From Bacillaceae bacterium SAS-127 (lineage in GTDB: Bacteria; Bacillota; Bacilli; Bacillales; Domibacillaceae), in assembly GCA_002261155.1 (NCBI GenBank), contig NKXN01000008.1, positions 1 to 40,334 of the forward strand: 40,334 bases of DNA, written 5' to 3'. Positions 19,905 to 31,941 of this stretch are shown here, piece by piece. The position numbers and the translations under genes were made by a program. Under the pieces are notes generated by a model. It had not been told where the DNA came from. It was given only the letters and a program-made list of their open reading frames with translations, and did not search any database. The first letter of the stretch is position 1, and every line of letters begins with the position of its first letter.

Positions 19905-19941
19905 TTGTCTAGCTAAAAAAGAAGACACTTTTTATGCACTA

Positions 19942-20565
19942 TTAACGCCAATCACCAGGGTTTTCTTGCCATTTGCGTAATGTTTCAAGGTCGCTTTCTT
20001 GTACATATTGTTTCTCTGCCGCGACTTTGATTAAAGTAGAGTATTCACTTAAACTGTGAGAAGAGACATTAGTAGCCGCTAACTTTTCTTTGCCAGCTTC
20101 TAATTCATATGTAAAGATTGACACGATTCCAAGCACTTCACAACCTGCTTCACGCAAAGCCTCAACAGCCGTTACTGCACTTCCACCAGTAGAGATTAAG
20201 TCTTCAACTACGACGACTTTCGTTCCCGGCTCCGCTTTTCCTTCGATTTGATTGCCTTTTCCGTGTCCCTTTGCTTTAGAGCGCACATAACACATTGGCA
20301 AATCCATTTCATCGCTCACCCAAGCTGCATGAGGAATACCAGCTGTTGCCGTTCCTGCAATCAATTGAGCTTCTGGATAATGTTCTTGAATCAATGACAC
20401 AAGTCCCTTAGCGATCGTCTTTCTCACTTCTGGGTAAGATAGCGTTAAACGATTATCGCAGTAAATGGGAGATTGAATGCCTGAAGACCATGTAAAAGGC
20501 TCATTAGGCTGTAAAAATACCGCCTTAATTTCTAATAATTGTTCTGCAATTTGTTTATTTAACAT
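19942..20565 (-). CDS. pyrE: Orotate phosphoribosyltransferase
   Basis: PyrE joins orotate to PRPP giving orotidine 5'-phosphate, the fifth step of UMP synthesis. The 207-residue type I phosphoribosyltransferase shows the PRPP-binding motif [14 protein letters not shown] (117-130) and the catalytic loop [17 protein letters not shown] (93-109). Family members are about 205-216 residues. It starts one base after the pyrF stop, with the RBS GGGGAGGA within the last pyrF codons. It is the last gene of the pyr operon. Confidence 0.97.
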   Translation of the reverse strand: MLNKQIAEQLLEIKAVFLQPNEPFTWSSGIQSPIYCDNRLTLSYPEVRKTIAKGLVSLIQEHYPEAQLIAGTATAGIPHAAWVSDEMDLPMCYVRSKAKGHGKGNQIEGKAEPGTKVVVVEDLISTGGSAVTAVEALREAGCEVLGIVSIFTYELEAGKEKLAATNVSSHSLSEYSTLIKVAAEKQYVQESDLETLRKWQENPGDWR

Positions 20566-20566
20566 G

Positions 20567-22956
<2,390 letters not shown>

Positions 22957-22960
<4 letters not shown>

Positions 22961-25900
22961 GAAAGCACCGCCTCAGTTTCAGGTGAAATTTCAGGTTTTG
23001 GCATCGCCTCAGCCGAAAAGATCATCGATTCAAGCACAAGCAAGATCGCCTCAGCTGTATCTAATGAAGTTAAACAAGGAATTCCGTTCTCTACTGTTTC
23101 TCGGCGGATACGGAAGCCATCACGAGCTGGCTGCTTTCCTTTTGTTAATGTATTGATAACGAATTGTGCTTGACCAGAGCGAATAATGTCTAGCATATCT
23201 GGTCCTTTAGCTCCAATTTTCGATACCACTTCGACAGGAATGTTTGCTTCACCTAATGATTGGGCTGTTCCTTGTGTTGCTAATAGTCGGTAGCCAATGT
23301 TATGGAATCTTTTCGCTAGTGCTAACGCTTCTTCTTTATCCTTATCGGCTACTGTCATTAAGACAGCTCCTTTTGTCGGGATTTTAATGCCTGAAGCAAC
23401 TAACCCTTTATAAAGAGCCTTCGCTAAAGTAGCATCTTTCCCCATAACTTCACCCGTTGATTTCATTTCAGGGCCGAGTGTTGTGTCCACACGACGTAGC
23501 TTCGCGAATGAGAAGACAGGTACTTTTACGAATACGCCTTTCTCTTCTTTTACGAGTCCAGTTGAGTAACCCATCTCTTTCAATGAATGGCCAAGGATCG
23601 CTTTCGTTGCTAAGTTCGCCATTGGCACATTCGTAATTTTACTTAAGAATGGAACCGTACGGCTTGAGCGTGGATTCACCTCAAGAACAAACACATCGCC
23701 TTTTGATACAACATACTGGATATTTAATAACCCGATAATGTTCAAGCCTTTTGCTAACTTGATCGTATAATCAATGATTTTATCCTTTTGATCTTGCGTC
23801 AATTGCTGTGGAGGATAGACCGCGATCGAGTCACCTGAGTGAACTCCCGCACGTTCGATATGCTCCATAATTCCTGGGATGACAACGTCTGTTCCATCAG
23901 AAATTGCATCTACTTCGATTTCTTTTCCTGTTAAGTAGCGGTCAATGAGCACTGGGTGATCTGGATTTATTTTTACCGCATTCTCCATGTATTGTAGAAG
24001 TTCTGCTTCTTTATAGACGATTTCCATCGCGCGTCCACCTAGTACGTAAGACGGGCGAACAAGCACCGGATAACCAATTTCATCAGCAATTCCCACCGCT
24101 GTTTCTACTGAAAAGGCTGTTTTTCCAAGCGGTTGTGGAATGCCTAGTGTTTGCAACGTTTGCTCAAACTTATCACGGTTTTCCGCACGATCTAAGTCTT
24201 CAAGGCTTGTGCCTAAAATTTTTACGCCGTGCTCTACTAATTTTTCTGCCAAGTTAATCGCTGTCTGACCACCGAATTGTACGACTACCCCTTCTGGTTG
24301 CTCTAAATCGATGATGTGCATCACGTCTTCCACTGTCAGCGGCTCAAAGTATAATTTGTCAGAGATACTGAAATCAGTTGAAACGGTTTCTGGGTTATTA
24401 TTGACGATGATCGCTTCATAGCCTGCTTCTTTAATCGCCCAAACCGAGTGTACCGTTGCATAATCGAATTCTACCCCTTGACCGATACGAATTGGTCCAG
24501 AGCCTAGAACGATGATACTTTTACGATCAGTGACAATCGATTCATTTTCTTCTTCATACGTCCCGTAATAATATGGTGTGGCAGATTCGAATTCTGCCGC
24601 ACAAGTATCAACCATCTTGAAGACTGGTACGATGCCATTTTCTTTGCGCCAGTCGTACACTTCCTTCTCGCTAGTCGCCCATAGTTTTGCAATTGTACAA
24701 TCCGCAAAGCCCATTTCTTTCGCTGTCTTTGCTACTTCTGCGTTAAATGGCTGTGCTTGTACGTCTTTTTCAAATGCGACAATATTAGCAAACTTTTGTA
24801 AGAAGAAGAGGTCGATTTCGCTCCATTCATGAATCGTTTCGATTGTTACTCCGCGACGTAACGCTTCACCGATATAGAAGAGACGCTCATCCCCTGCTTT
24901 TCTAATGCGTTTTTCGATGATCGCATCATCCATCTCTTTAATTTCATCAAGTTCAAGGTGATAGACGCCACTTTCAAGTGAACGAACCGCTTTTAGTAAA
25001 GATTCTTCAAGCGTACGGCCAATCGCCATAACTTCTCCAGTCGCTTTCATTTGCGTACCGAGTGTACGGTTAGCTGATTCAAACTTGTCAAATGGCCATC
25101 TTGGAATTTTAGAAACGATATAGTCAAGTGCTGGCTCAAAACAAGCGTAAGTTTTTCCAGTAACCGGGTTTTTCATTTCATCCAGTGTTAAACCAACTGC
25201 AATTTTAGCTGCAAGCTTCGCGATTGGATAACCTGTTGCTTTCGATGCTAAAGCAGATGAGCGACTTACACGTGGGTTAACCTCGATAATATAGTATTGG
25301 AAACTATGTGGATCAAGCGCTAACTGAACGTTACATCCACCTTCGATCCCAAGAGCACGGATAATTTTCAATGAGCAATTTCGAAGCATTTGATATTCAC
25401 GATCGCTTAACGTTTGGCTAGGTGCCACAACGATCGAGTCTCCCGTATGGATACCAACTGGATCGATGTTTTCCATGTTACAAACAACGATCGCGTTATC
25501 GTTCGAGTCACGCATTACTTCATATTCGATTTCTTTATAACCAGCGATACTTTTTTCTAATAAGCACTGCGTTACTGGGCTGTATTTCAATCCGCTCGTT
25601 ACGATTTCGATCAATTCTTCTTCGTTTGTACAAATACCTCCGCCTGTTCCTCCAAGCGTATAAGCCGGACGAACAATGACTGGATAGCCGATTTCTTCAA
25701 CAAACGAATACGCTTCTTCAAGTGTATGAATGATTTCACTTTCAGGAACTGGTTCACTCAGCTCGTTCATCAGCTGGCGGAACAAGTCACGATCCTCAGC
25801 TTGCTCAATTGCTGATAATTTCGTTCCTAACACTTCCACTCCATACTCTTCAAGCACGCCAGCTTTCGCCAGTTCAACCGCCATATTTAAACCTGTTTGC

Positions 25901-26175
25901 CCACCTAATGTTGGTAAAACAGCATCTGGACGTTCTTTTTGAATAATGCGGCTTACAAATTCAAGTGTGATTGGTTCAATATAAACGGCATCTGCAATTT
26001 CCGTATCCGTCATGATCGTCGCTGGATTGGAGTTAACTAAAATGACTCGGTATCCTTCCTCTTTAAGAGCAAGACACGCTTGTGTGCCGGCATAATCAAA
26101 TTCCGCTGCTTGGCCGATAACAATCGGGCCAGATCCGATAACTAAAATGCTTTTAATATCTGTACGTTTAGGCAT
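22957..26175 (-). CDS. carB: Carbamoyl-phosphate synthase large subunit (pyrimidine-specific)
   Basis: This 1072-residue subunit (PyrAB) makes carbamoyl phosphate from bicarbonate, ATP and ammonia channelled from CarA. Two homologous ATP-grasp halves are visible: [20 protein letters not shown] near the N-terminus, and [20 protein letters not shown] near residue 555. Each is followed by its own GGQT and EVNPR motif. A C-terminal methylglyoxal-synthase-like domain (from about 935) carries allosteric control, classically by UMP and PRPP. The length equals B. subtilis PyrAB within one residue. The start overlaps the end of carA by 8 bases. Confidence 0.97.
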
Positions 26176-27259
26176 TTTGAAGCTCCTTTCCTGCGTTTGC
26201 TTTCATCATGTTGATAAATCGGTCAAATAGTTGGTTATCATCTTCTGGTCCTGGAGACGCTTCTGGATGATATTGAACAGAGAAAGCTGGGAATTCTTTA
26301 TGAGCTACCCCTTCAACCGTTCCGTCATTTAACGCAATGTGAGTAATTTGTAATGCGGTTTGAGCAATTGACTCTTCACTTACGGCATAGCCATGATTTT
26401 GAGAAGTTAACGCTGTTTTTCCTGTTTCTAAATCCTTCACTGGATGGTTTGATCCACGGTGACCGAACTTTAGTTTGAATGTATCTGCACCTGACGCTAG
26501 AGCGAACAGCTGATGGCCTAAGCAAATTCCGAAGATTGGTACTTTTCCGATTAACGCTCTAATTGTTTCAATTGCGTGTGGAACGTCTTTCGGGTCCCCA
26601 GGTCCGTTAGAGAGCATTATTCCATCTGGGTTAAATTGAAGGATCTCTTCTGCTGTTGTATCATGCGGCACAACGATTACATCACAATCGCGCTTGTTGA
26701 GCTCGCGTAAAATGCCGTGCTTCATACCAAAATCCATCAGCACTACACGGTAGCCACGTCCTGGGCTAGGATAAGCTGATTTCGTTGACACTTGAGCGAC
26801 TTGATTCGTCGGGAACACAGTTGCTTGTAGTTGATAAATGACGTCTTGTGCATTTGCTTCTATTGAAACGATCGCACCTTTTAATGTACCGTGTTGACGA
26901 ATAATTCTTGTCAGTTTTCTTGTATCGATACCAGCAATAGCTGGGATATCTTTCATTTTCAAGTAGGCATCTAGCGTGATTTCACTGCGGAAATTAGATG
27001 GAGAATCCGCTGCTTCTTTCACAATTAACCCTTTCACTGCTGGATGAATCGTTTCGAAATCATCGCGATTAATTCCATAGTTCCCAACTAGAGGATAAGT
27101 AAATGTGACAATTTGTCCACAGTAAGAAGGATCAGAAAGCACTTCTTGATAACCAGTCATTCCTGTTGTAAAGACAATCTCTCCAGTCGTATCTTGATCG
27201 CTTCCGAAGCCTTTCCCGATAAAGATGGTTCCATCTTCTAAGATTAATTGTTTTTTCAT
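26168..27259 (-). CDS. carA: Carbamoyl-phosphate synthase small (glutaminase) subunit
   Basis: CarA (PyrAA) hydrolyses glutamine and passes ammonia to CarB. The 363-residue protein has an N-terminal CPSase domain with [20 protein letters not shown] and a class I amidotransferase domain with nucleophile Cys246 in GICLGHQ and the His331/Glu333 dyad in [10 protein letters not shown] chose the ATG at 27259 ([10 protein letters not shown]), which overlaps the pyrC stop as ATGA and has AAAGGTG upstream. A longer reading to 27319 would add 20 residues translated from within pyrC and lacks support. Confidence 0.97.
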   Translation of the reverse strand: MKKQLILEDGTIFIGKGFGSDQDTTGEIVFTTGMTGYQEVLSDPSYCGQIVTFTYPLVGNYGINRDDFETIHPAVKGLIVKEAADSPSNFRSEITLDAYLKMKDIPAIAGIDTRKLTRIIRQHGTLKGAIVSIEANAQDVIYQLQATVFPTNQVAQVSTKSAYPSPGRGYRVVLMDFGMKHGILRELNKRDCDVIVVPHDTTAEEILQFNPDGIMLSNGPGDPKDVPHAIETIRALIGKVPIFGICLGHQLFALASGADTFKLKFGHRGSNHPVKDLETGKTALTSQNHGYAVSEESIAQTALQITHIALNDGTVEGVAHKEFPAFSVQYHPEASPGPEDDNQLFDRFINMMKANAGKELQNA

Positions 27260-28542
27260 GCTTGCACCTTTCCTTCCTGCCAAACCATTTTTCCTTCTAA
27301 AAATGTCGCTGTCGGCCAACCTTTACATGCCCAGCCAGCAAATGGTGTATTTTTTCCCTTTGACGCAAATTCGTCTGGGTTAATTTCTTTTTCAGTTGTT
27401 AAATCGATAACCGCTAAGTCAGCTATAGCTCCAACTTCTAACTTGCCATATGACAGATCGAATGCTTCTGCTGGTTTGATCGTCATCCAATCAACTAACT
27501 GCTTTAAAGTGATGACCTCTTTTTTCACTAAGTTTGTATATAATAGCGGGAACGCTGTTTCTAGACCAACAATCCCGAATGGAGCAGATTGAATTTTCGC
27601 TGCCTTTTCTTCCGCTGTGTGAGGTGCATGATCGGTCGCGATAAAGTCGATCGTGCCGTCGAATAATCCTTCTAGTAAAGCTTGTTGATCCGCTTTTCCT
27701 CTTAGCGGTGGATTCATTTTATAGTTTGTATCAATTTCAGGAATATCTTCATCACATAGCAGTAAGTGATGCGGTGTTACTTCCGCTGTGACTTTAATGC
27801 CTGCTTTTTTCGCATCTCTCACCGTTCTTACCGATTCCTTTGTACTAATATGACAAACGTGATAATGACAGTCGGCTGCTTCTGCTAGTAAGACATCCCT
27901 TGCAATATGTACTGATTCACATATAGATGGGATACCAGGAATGTTATGCTTTTCAGCAAATGTTCCTTCATGAACGGCTCCACCATAGATCAGTGAGTTG
28001 TCTTCACAATGGGCTACAACCGCTGCATCAAGTGCAGCTGCTTGTTTCATCGCTTCATACATCATACCTGCTTCTTGTACCCCAACACCATCGTCGGTAA
28101 AAGCGAAGGCACCTGCTTGTTTTAAGCCGCTAAAGTCCGTTAGTTCTTTACCTGCTTCTCGAATCGTAATCGATGCGTACGGAAGAACTCGAACATGAGC
28201 CGTTTCTTCAATTCGTTTATTTAAAGCGGTTAAATGTTCCACTGTATCGGGTACTGGACGAGTATTGGGCATCGGTGCAATCGTTGTAAATCCACCTTTT
28301 GCCGCGGCTAATGTGCCGGTTTCAATCGTTTCTTTATGCTCACCGCCTGGTTCACGCAAATGAACGTGTAAGTCGATTAATCCTGGAACAACTAATTGAC
28401 CATCTGCTTCAAATACAGTCTCATCATTTGCTGAGAGTTGATCACCCATCTCCACAATTTTTCCCTCTTGAATACGAATATCTTGTTTGATCATTTCTCC
28501 ATTATCAGCAAGAATATTTCCATTTTTGATTAGCCAGTTCAT
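27256..28542 (-). CDS. pyrC: Dihydroorotase
   Basis: PyrC cyclises carbamoyl aspartate to dihydroorotate. The 428-residue class I amidohydrolase has the zinc motif His59-x-His61 with Arg63 in [16 protein letters not shown], further metal-binding histidines in the VCHIST and VTPHHLLL regions, and the catalytic Asp in [13 protein letters not shown]. Length equals the B. subtilis enzyme. The start has AAGGGAG upstream and lies 38 bases inside the end of pyrB, so translation is probably coupled. Confidence 0.97.
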   Translation of the reverse strand: MNWLIKNGNILADNGEMIKQDIRIQEGKIVEMGDQLSANDETVFEADGQLVVPGLIDLHVHLREPGGEHKETIETGTLAAAKGGFTTIAPMPNTRPVPDTVEHLTALNKRIEETAHVRVLPYASITIREAGKELTDFSGLKQAGAFAFTDDGVGVQEAGMMYEAMKQAAALDAAVVAHCEDNSLIYGGAVHEGTFAEKHNIPGIPSICESVHIARDVLLAEAADCHYHVCHISTKESVRTVRDAKKAGIKVTAEVTPHHLLLCDEDIPEIDTNYKMNPPLRGKADQQALLEGLFDGTIDFIATDHAPHTAEEKAAKIQSAPFGIVGLETAFPLLYTNLVKKEVITLKQLVDWMTIKPAEAFDLSYGKLEVGAIADLAVIDLTTEKEINPDEFASKGKNTPFAGWACKGWPTATFLEGKMVWQEGKVQA

Positions 28543-29437
28543 TTGACATTCTCCCTTCCAACACTTGTTTTAACACTGCCATTCTGATATACACACCATT
28601 TTCCATTTGTTTAAAAATTCTAGAGCGTTCACACTCGACTAGACAATCCGCAATTTCCACATCACGATTAACCGGTGCTGGATGCATAATAATGCTTCCT
28701 GACTTCATTCTTTGCTCACGCTCAACCGTTAACCCATACATTTGATGATATTGCTCTTTCGTCATCACCGATTCATTTCCATGACGCTCATGTTGAATTC
28801 TAAGTAACATAAGGACATCTACTTCTTCGACAAGTTGGTCTAATTCTGTAAATTGTCCTGTCTCTAAATACTCCTGTTCAAACCATTCTAGTGGGCCGGA
28901 GAAGCGAACTTCAGCTCCTAGCTTTCTTAATGCCTCTGCATTCGATCGTGCCACTCGGCTATGACGAACGTCTCCAACAATCCCTACTTTCAAGCCTTCA
29001 AAGCGGCCAAATTCTTGTTGAATCGTGAATAAGTCGAGTAGACATTGAGTCGGATGTTGTCCGCAGCCATCACCAGCATTCACGACTGGAATGTTCACCT
29101 TATTTATTAATTGCTCATAGTATGCCTCTTCTTCGTGGCGGATCACCACTGCATTGACACCGATTGATTCAAGCGTGCGAACAGTATCGTACAACGTTTC
29201 TCCTTTCAGCACACTTGAGCTTCCTGCTTCAAATGGAATCACATCAAGGCCTAGTTTTCTTTCTGCTACTTCAAAGCTTATTTTTGTCCGCGTGCTTGCT
29301 TCGAAAAACAAGTTGGCGATGAAAGTTTGTTCTCTAGGATGCCAACTTTCGCCTTGGGCAAATCGTTCAGCTTGCATTAATATTAACAGAATCTCATCTT
29401 TATGCATATCTTTAATTGAAACTAAATTTTGCATCAT
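28505..29437 (-). CDS. pyrB: Aspartate carbamoyltransferase catalytic chain
   Basis: PyrB condenses carbamoyl phosphate and aspartate, the committed step of pyrimidine synthesis. The 310-residue protein has the carbamoyl-phosphate motif [12 protein letters not shown] (45-56), HxxQ in [12 protein letters not shown], and the aspartate-binding [12 protein letters not shown]. The usual family form is F-x-E-P/N-S-T-R-T, so Ala48 is a small deviation (P to A). No regulatory PyrI gene is seen, as is usual in Bacilli. I start at the ATG at 29437, which has GGAGG 10 bases upstream; a second ATG follows immediately. Longer readings would run back into the attenuator. Expression is controlled by the PyrR attenuator upstream. 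Confidence 0.95.
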   Translation of the reverse strand: MMQNLVSIKDMHKDEILLILMQAERFAQGESWHPREQTFIANLFFEASTRTKISFEVAERKLGLDVIPFEAGSSSVLKGETLYDTVRTLESIGVNAVVIRHEEEAYYEQLINKVNIPVVNAGDGCGQHPTQCLLDLFTIQQEFGRFEGLKVGIVGDVRHSRVARSNAEALRKLGAEVRFSGPLEWFEQEYLETGQFTELDQLVEEVDVLMLLRIQHERHGNESVMTKEQYHQMYGLTVEREQRMKSGSIIMHPAPVNRDVEIADCLVECERSRIFKQMENGVYIRMAVLKQVLEGRMSNELANQKWKYSC

Positions 29438-29461
29438 TATCGATCCGCCTCCATTTTCATG

Positions 29462-29577
29462 AAAAAAACACCCTTTTTTCCAAGGGTGTTGTGCGTAGAG
29501 ACAAAAAGTACGCACAGTCCTATACCGCCTTTTGTCTCTCTACCCTTGAATGCCTCTCTGGACATTATTAAAAGGTC
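29462..29577 (-). promoter_or_regulatory. PyrR-dependent transcription attenuator upstream of pyrB
   Basis: On the minus strand a PyrR-binding loop TCCAGAGAGGC (29552-29562) sits on a stem formed by ACCTTTTAATAATG and CATTCAAGGGT. Downstream, AGAGACAAAAG can pair with CTTTTTGTCTCT to make an antiterminator that also engages ACCCTT of the terminator. The terminator ACACCCTT/AAGGGTGT with a run of T is at 29462-29490. When UMP-bound PyrR holds the loop, the antiterminator cannot form and transcription stops before pyrB. The parts and order match the B. subtilis mechanism. Confidence 0.9.
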
Positions 29578-29627
29578 TTTATTCATTTTTTTGTATATTG
29601 GCCTTCGCCTGTTTCGATCATTCGTTT

Positions 29628-29665
29628 CTCTTTGTCAGTCTCTCTGGACAGCTATTAAAGAGGTC
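29628..29665 (-). promoter_or_regulatory. Orphan PyrR-binding loop downstream of pyrR, no terminator
   Basis: GACCTCTTTAATAGCTG, loop TCCAGAGAGAC (29638-29648), then TGACAAAGAG forms the usual PyrR-binding stem-loop (CTCTTT pairs with AAAGAG). It begins 2 bases after the pyrR stop. Unlike the other two copies, the loop reads GAGAC rather than GAGGC, and no antiterminator or terminator follows before the next loop. In B. subtilis this position is the pyrR-pyrP attenuator; pyrP is missing here, so this looks like the left half of a deleted unit. Confidence 0.8.
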
Positions 29666-29667
29666 AC

Positions 29668-30210
<543 letters not shown>

Positions 30211-30235
30211 TCACCTCTCGAGCATTTCCTCAAAC

Positions 30236-30355
30236 AAAAACCTCTCGCCACATGGGTGAGAGGTCAAATTTCACATAAGAAAGACACAATTTTATCCTTA
30301 TGTCTACTCTTACAATCCGATACCTTCTCAGCCTCACGGGACTGTTTTTAAAGGT
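30236..30355 (-). promoter_or_regulatory. PyrR-dependent attenuator in the pyrR leader
   Basis: The first PyrR loop reads TCCCGTGAGGC (around 30331-30341) on a stem of GACCTTTAAAAACAG and TGAGAAGGT. Downstream, ACATAAG and CTTATGT can form the antiterminator. The terminator is ACCTCTC/GAGAGGT around a CACCC-rich loop, followed by five T (30236-30264). It lies between the pyr promoter and pyrR, giving PyrR control of its own operon. Confidence 0.9.
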
Positions 30356-30372
30356 CATATTCAACTGTTAAC

Positions 30373-30401
30373 AGCTTACCGTTTCTTTTCGAGTTTGTCA
30401 A
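30373..30401 (-). promoter_or_regulatory. Sigma-A promoter of the pyr operon
   Basis: A perfect -35 TTGACA (30396-30401) and a -10 TAAGCT (30373-30378) are separated by 17 bases on the minus strand. Transcription would begin a few bases before the first PyrR loop. The -35 box contains the rluD stop codon TGA (30398-30400), so rluD ends inside the pyr promoter and no terminator separates them. Confidence 0.85.
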
Positions 30402-31309
30402 TTATTTTTCGCTAAAAACTCGACAAGATTTACAAATTCCTGAGGTAACGGCGCTTCGAACTGCAAATATTCCTCTGTTCGAGGGTGAACGAAGCCAAGA
30501 ATACCTGCATGAAGAGCTTGCCCCTCAATATCTAACGTTTTTTTCGGCCCATATTTCGGATCACCTGCTAGCGGGTAGCCGATGTATTTCATATGCACAC
30601 GGATTTGATGGGTACGTCCTGTTTCTAACTCACATTCCACTAACGTAAAATCTTTAAATCGTTCGAGCACTTGAAAGTGAGTAACAGCGTGCTTTCCTCC
30701 ATCAACGACTGCCATGCTTTGTCGATCCTTTTGATCACGTCCAATCGGTGCATCAATCGTTCCATAATCATGAGGAATGACTCCATGCACAATCGCTTTA
30801 TATTTTCTTGTCACAGATTTATCAACGAGCTGTTGAACGAGCTTTTCATGGGCTAAATCATTTTTAGCGACCATTAGTAACCCAGATGTATCTTTATCTA
30901 TTCGATGAACAATCCCAGGGCGCATCACACCGTTAATACCCGATAAATCTTTACAATGGGCCATTAAGCCATTCACTAATGTTCCCGTTACATGTCCAGG
31001 TGCCGGGTGAACAACCATCCCTCGAGGTTTGTTCACGACAAGGACATCCGCATCTTCATAATAGACATCTAAATTCATTTCCTCCGCTTCAATATCGAGC
31101 GGCTCTGGTGCGGGAATCTCAATGATGAGCTGATCGCCAGGCACACATTTATAATTGGCTTTCACCGCTTGTTGGTTCACTTGAACATGTCCTGCTTTAA
31201 TCCAATCTTGTACCTGTGTACGTGACCATTCTTCATTCAGTCCAGCTACTACTTTATCTATTCTCGCATTCTTTTCCTCTTCAAGAACGATGTGCTCCAT
31301 CTTTTCCAT
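30398..31309 (-). CDS. rluD: RluA-family pseudouridine synthase (YlyB, RluD-like)
   Basis: This 303-residue enzyme isomerises uridine to pseudouridine in 23S rRNA; the exact target sites are inferred from RluD homologues. An N-terminal S4 RNA-binding domain (about 5-65) precedes the catalytic domain with Asp138 in [15 protein letters not shown] start at the ATG at 31309 because AAGGAG lies 7 bases upstream; a longer reading would begin ten codons earlier without support. The gene starts 29 bases inside the end of lspA, suggesting coupling. Its stop codon lies in the pyr -35 box. lspA-rluD order is conserved in Bacilli. Confidence 0.94.
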   Translation of the reverse strand: MEKMEHIVLEEEKNARIDKVVAGLNEEWSRTQVQDWIKAGHVQVNQQAVKANYKCVPGDQLIIEIPAPEPLDIEAEEMNLDVYYEDADVLVVNKPRGMVVHPAPGHVTGTLVNGLMAHCKDLSGINGVMRPGIVHRIDKDTSGLLMVAKNDLAHEKLVQQLVDKSVTRKYKAIVHGVIPHDYGTIDAPIGRDQKDRQSMAVVDGGKHAVTHFQVLERFKDFTLVECELETGRTHQIRVHMKYIGYPLAGDPKYGPKKTLDIEGQALHAGILGFVHPRTEEYLQFEAPLPQEFVNLVEFLAKNN

Positions 31310-31790
31310 TTGACATCTCCTTTTCTTTCCGGTCTTCAATCAACATCGCAATCATTAACAGGATCACTCCCATTGTTAACGCTGCATCGGCAATATTGAA
31401 AATCGGAAAATCATAACTAAAAATATACGTATTAATAAAGTCGACCACTTCTTGACGAAAAATACGGTCGATAAAATTGCCGATTGCTCCTCCTAATAAA
31501 AAAGCAAGTGCCCCTTGCATGAGCGGTTTATTTTTCGCTTCAGTTTGCATATAATAAACGATACCAATTACAACGACAACCGTGATAATGTAAAATAACC
31601 ACATTTGACCTTCAAGCATGCCCCAGGCAGCTCCACGGTTCCGATGAGAAGTAATATAAAGAAAATCTTTGATCACTTCCACACTTTCTCCAATGCTCAT
31701 TCCTTTTACAATTAGCCACTTCGTCCATTGATCTAACAGTATGACAAATAGTGCTAGTACATAATACAAGAGATTTCCTCTATTCTTCAA
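31281..31790 (-). CDS. lspA: Lipoprotein signal peptidase II
   Basis: LspA cleaves signal peptides from diacylglyceryl-modified prolipoproteins in the membrane. The 169-residue protein has four hydrophobic segments (about 7-24, 63-81, 92-108 and 130-150) and the catalytic aspartates Asp108 in GNFIDR and Asp135 in FNIADAAL, with the family motif [10 protein letters not shown]. The start is uncertain: a TTG at 31790 gives the full length but has only a distant GGGAG, while a TTG at 31769 (before YYVLALF) has AGAGGA 6 bases upstream and matches the usual family start. No ATG is available. The end overlaps the rluD start by 29 bases. Confidence 0.93.
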   Translation of the reverse strand: MKNRGNLLYYVLALFVILLDQWTKWLIVKGMSIGESVEVIKDFLYITSHRNRGAAWGMLEGQMWLFYIITVVVVIGIVYYMQTEAKNKPLMQGALAFLLGGAIGNFIDRIFRQEVVDFINTYIFSYDFPIFNIADAALTMGVILLMIAMLIEDRKEKEMSNGKDGAHRS

Positions 31791-31819
31791 GATGAGTCAC
31801 GCTCCCTTACCTTTTCAAC

Positions 31820-31906
31820 AAAAAAGCTGTCCTGCAGTGAGGTCCGCTTCCGATGATTATTCCAAACTGGTCTAATATATCAGAAAACAAACACGAGCAG
31901 GACAAC
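31820..31906 (-). terminator. Candidate long-loop terminator after ileS
   Basis: On the minus strand GTTGTCCTGC (31897-31906) pairs with GCAGGACAGC (31826-31835) around a loop of about 61 bases and is followed by six T. It lies 36 bases after the ileS stop. The large loop is unusual for an intrinsic terminator. The stretch between ileS and lspA otherwise holds no gene; the ylyA (DksA-like) gene found here in B. subtilis is absent. Confidence 0.6.
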
Positions 31907-31941
31907 CTTTTTAACCATCCATTCTAGGTATGCTTATCAGA

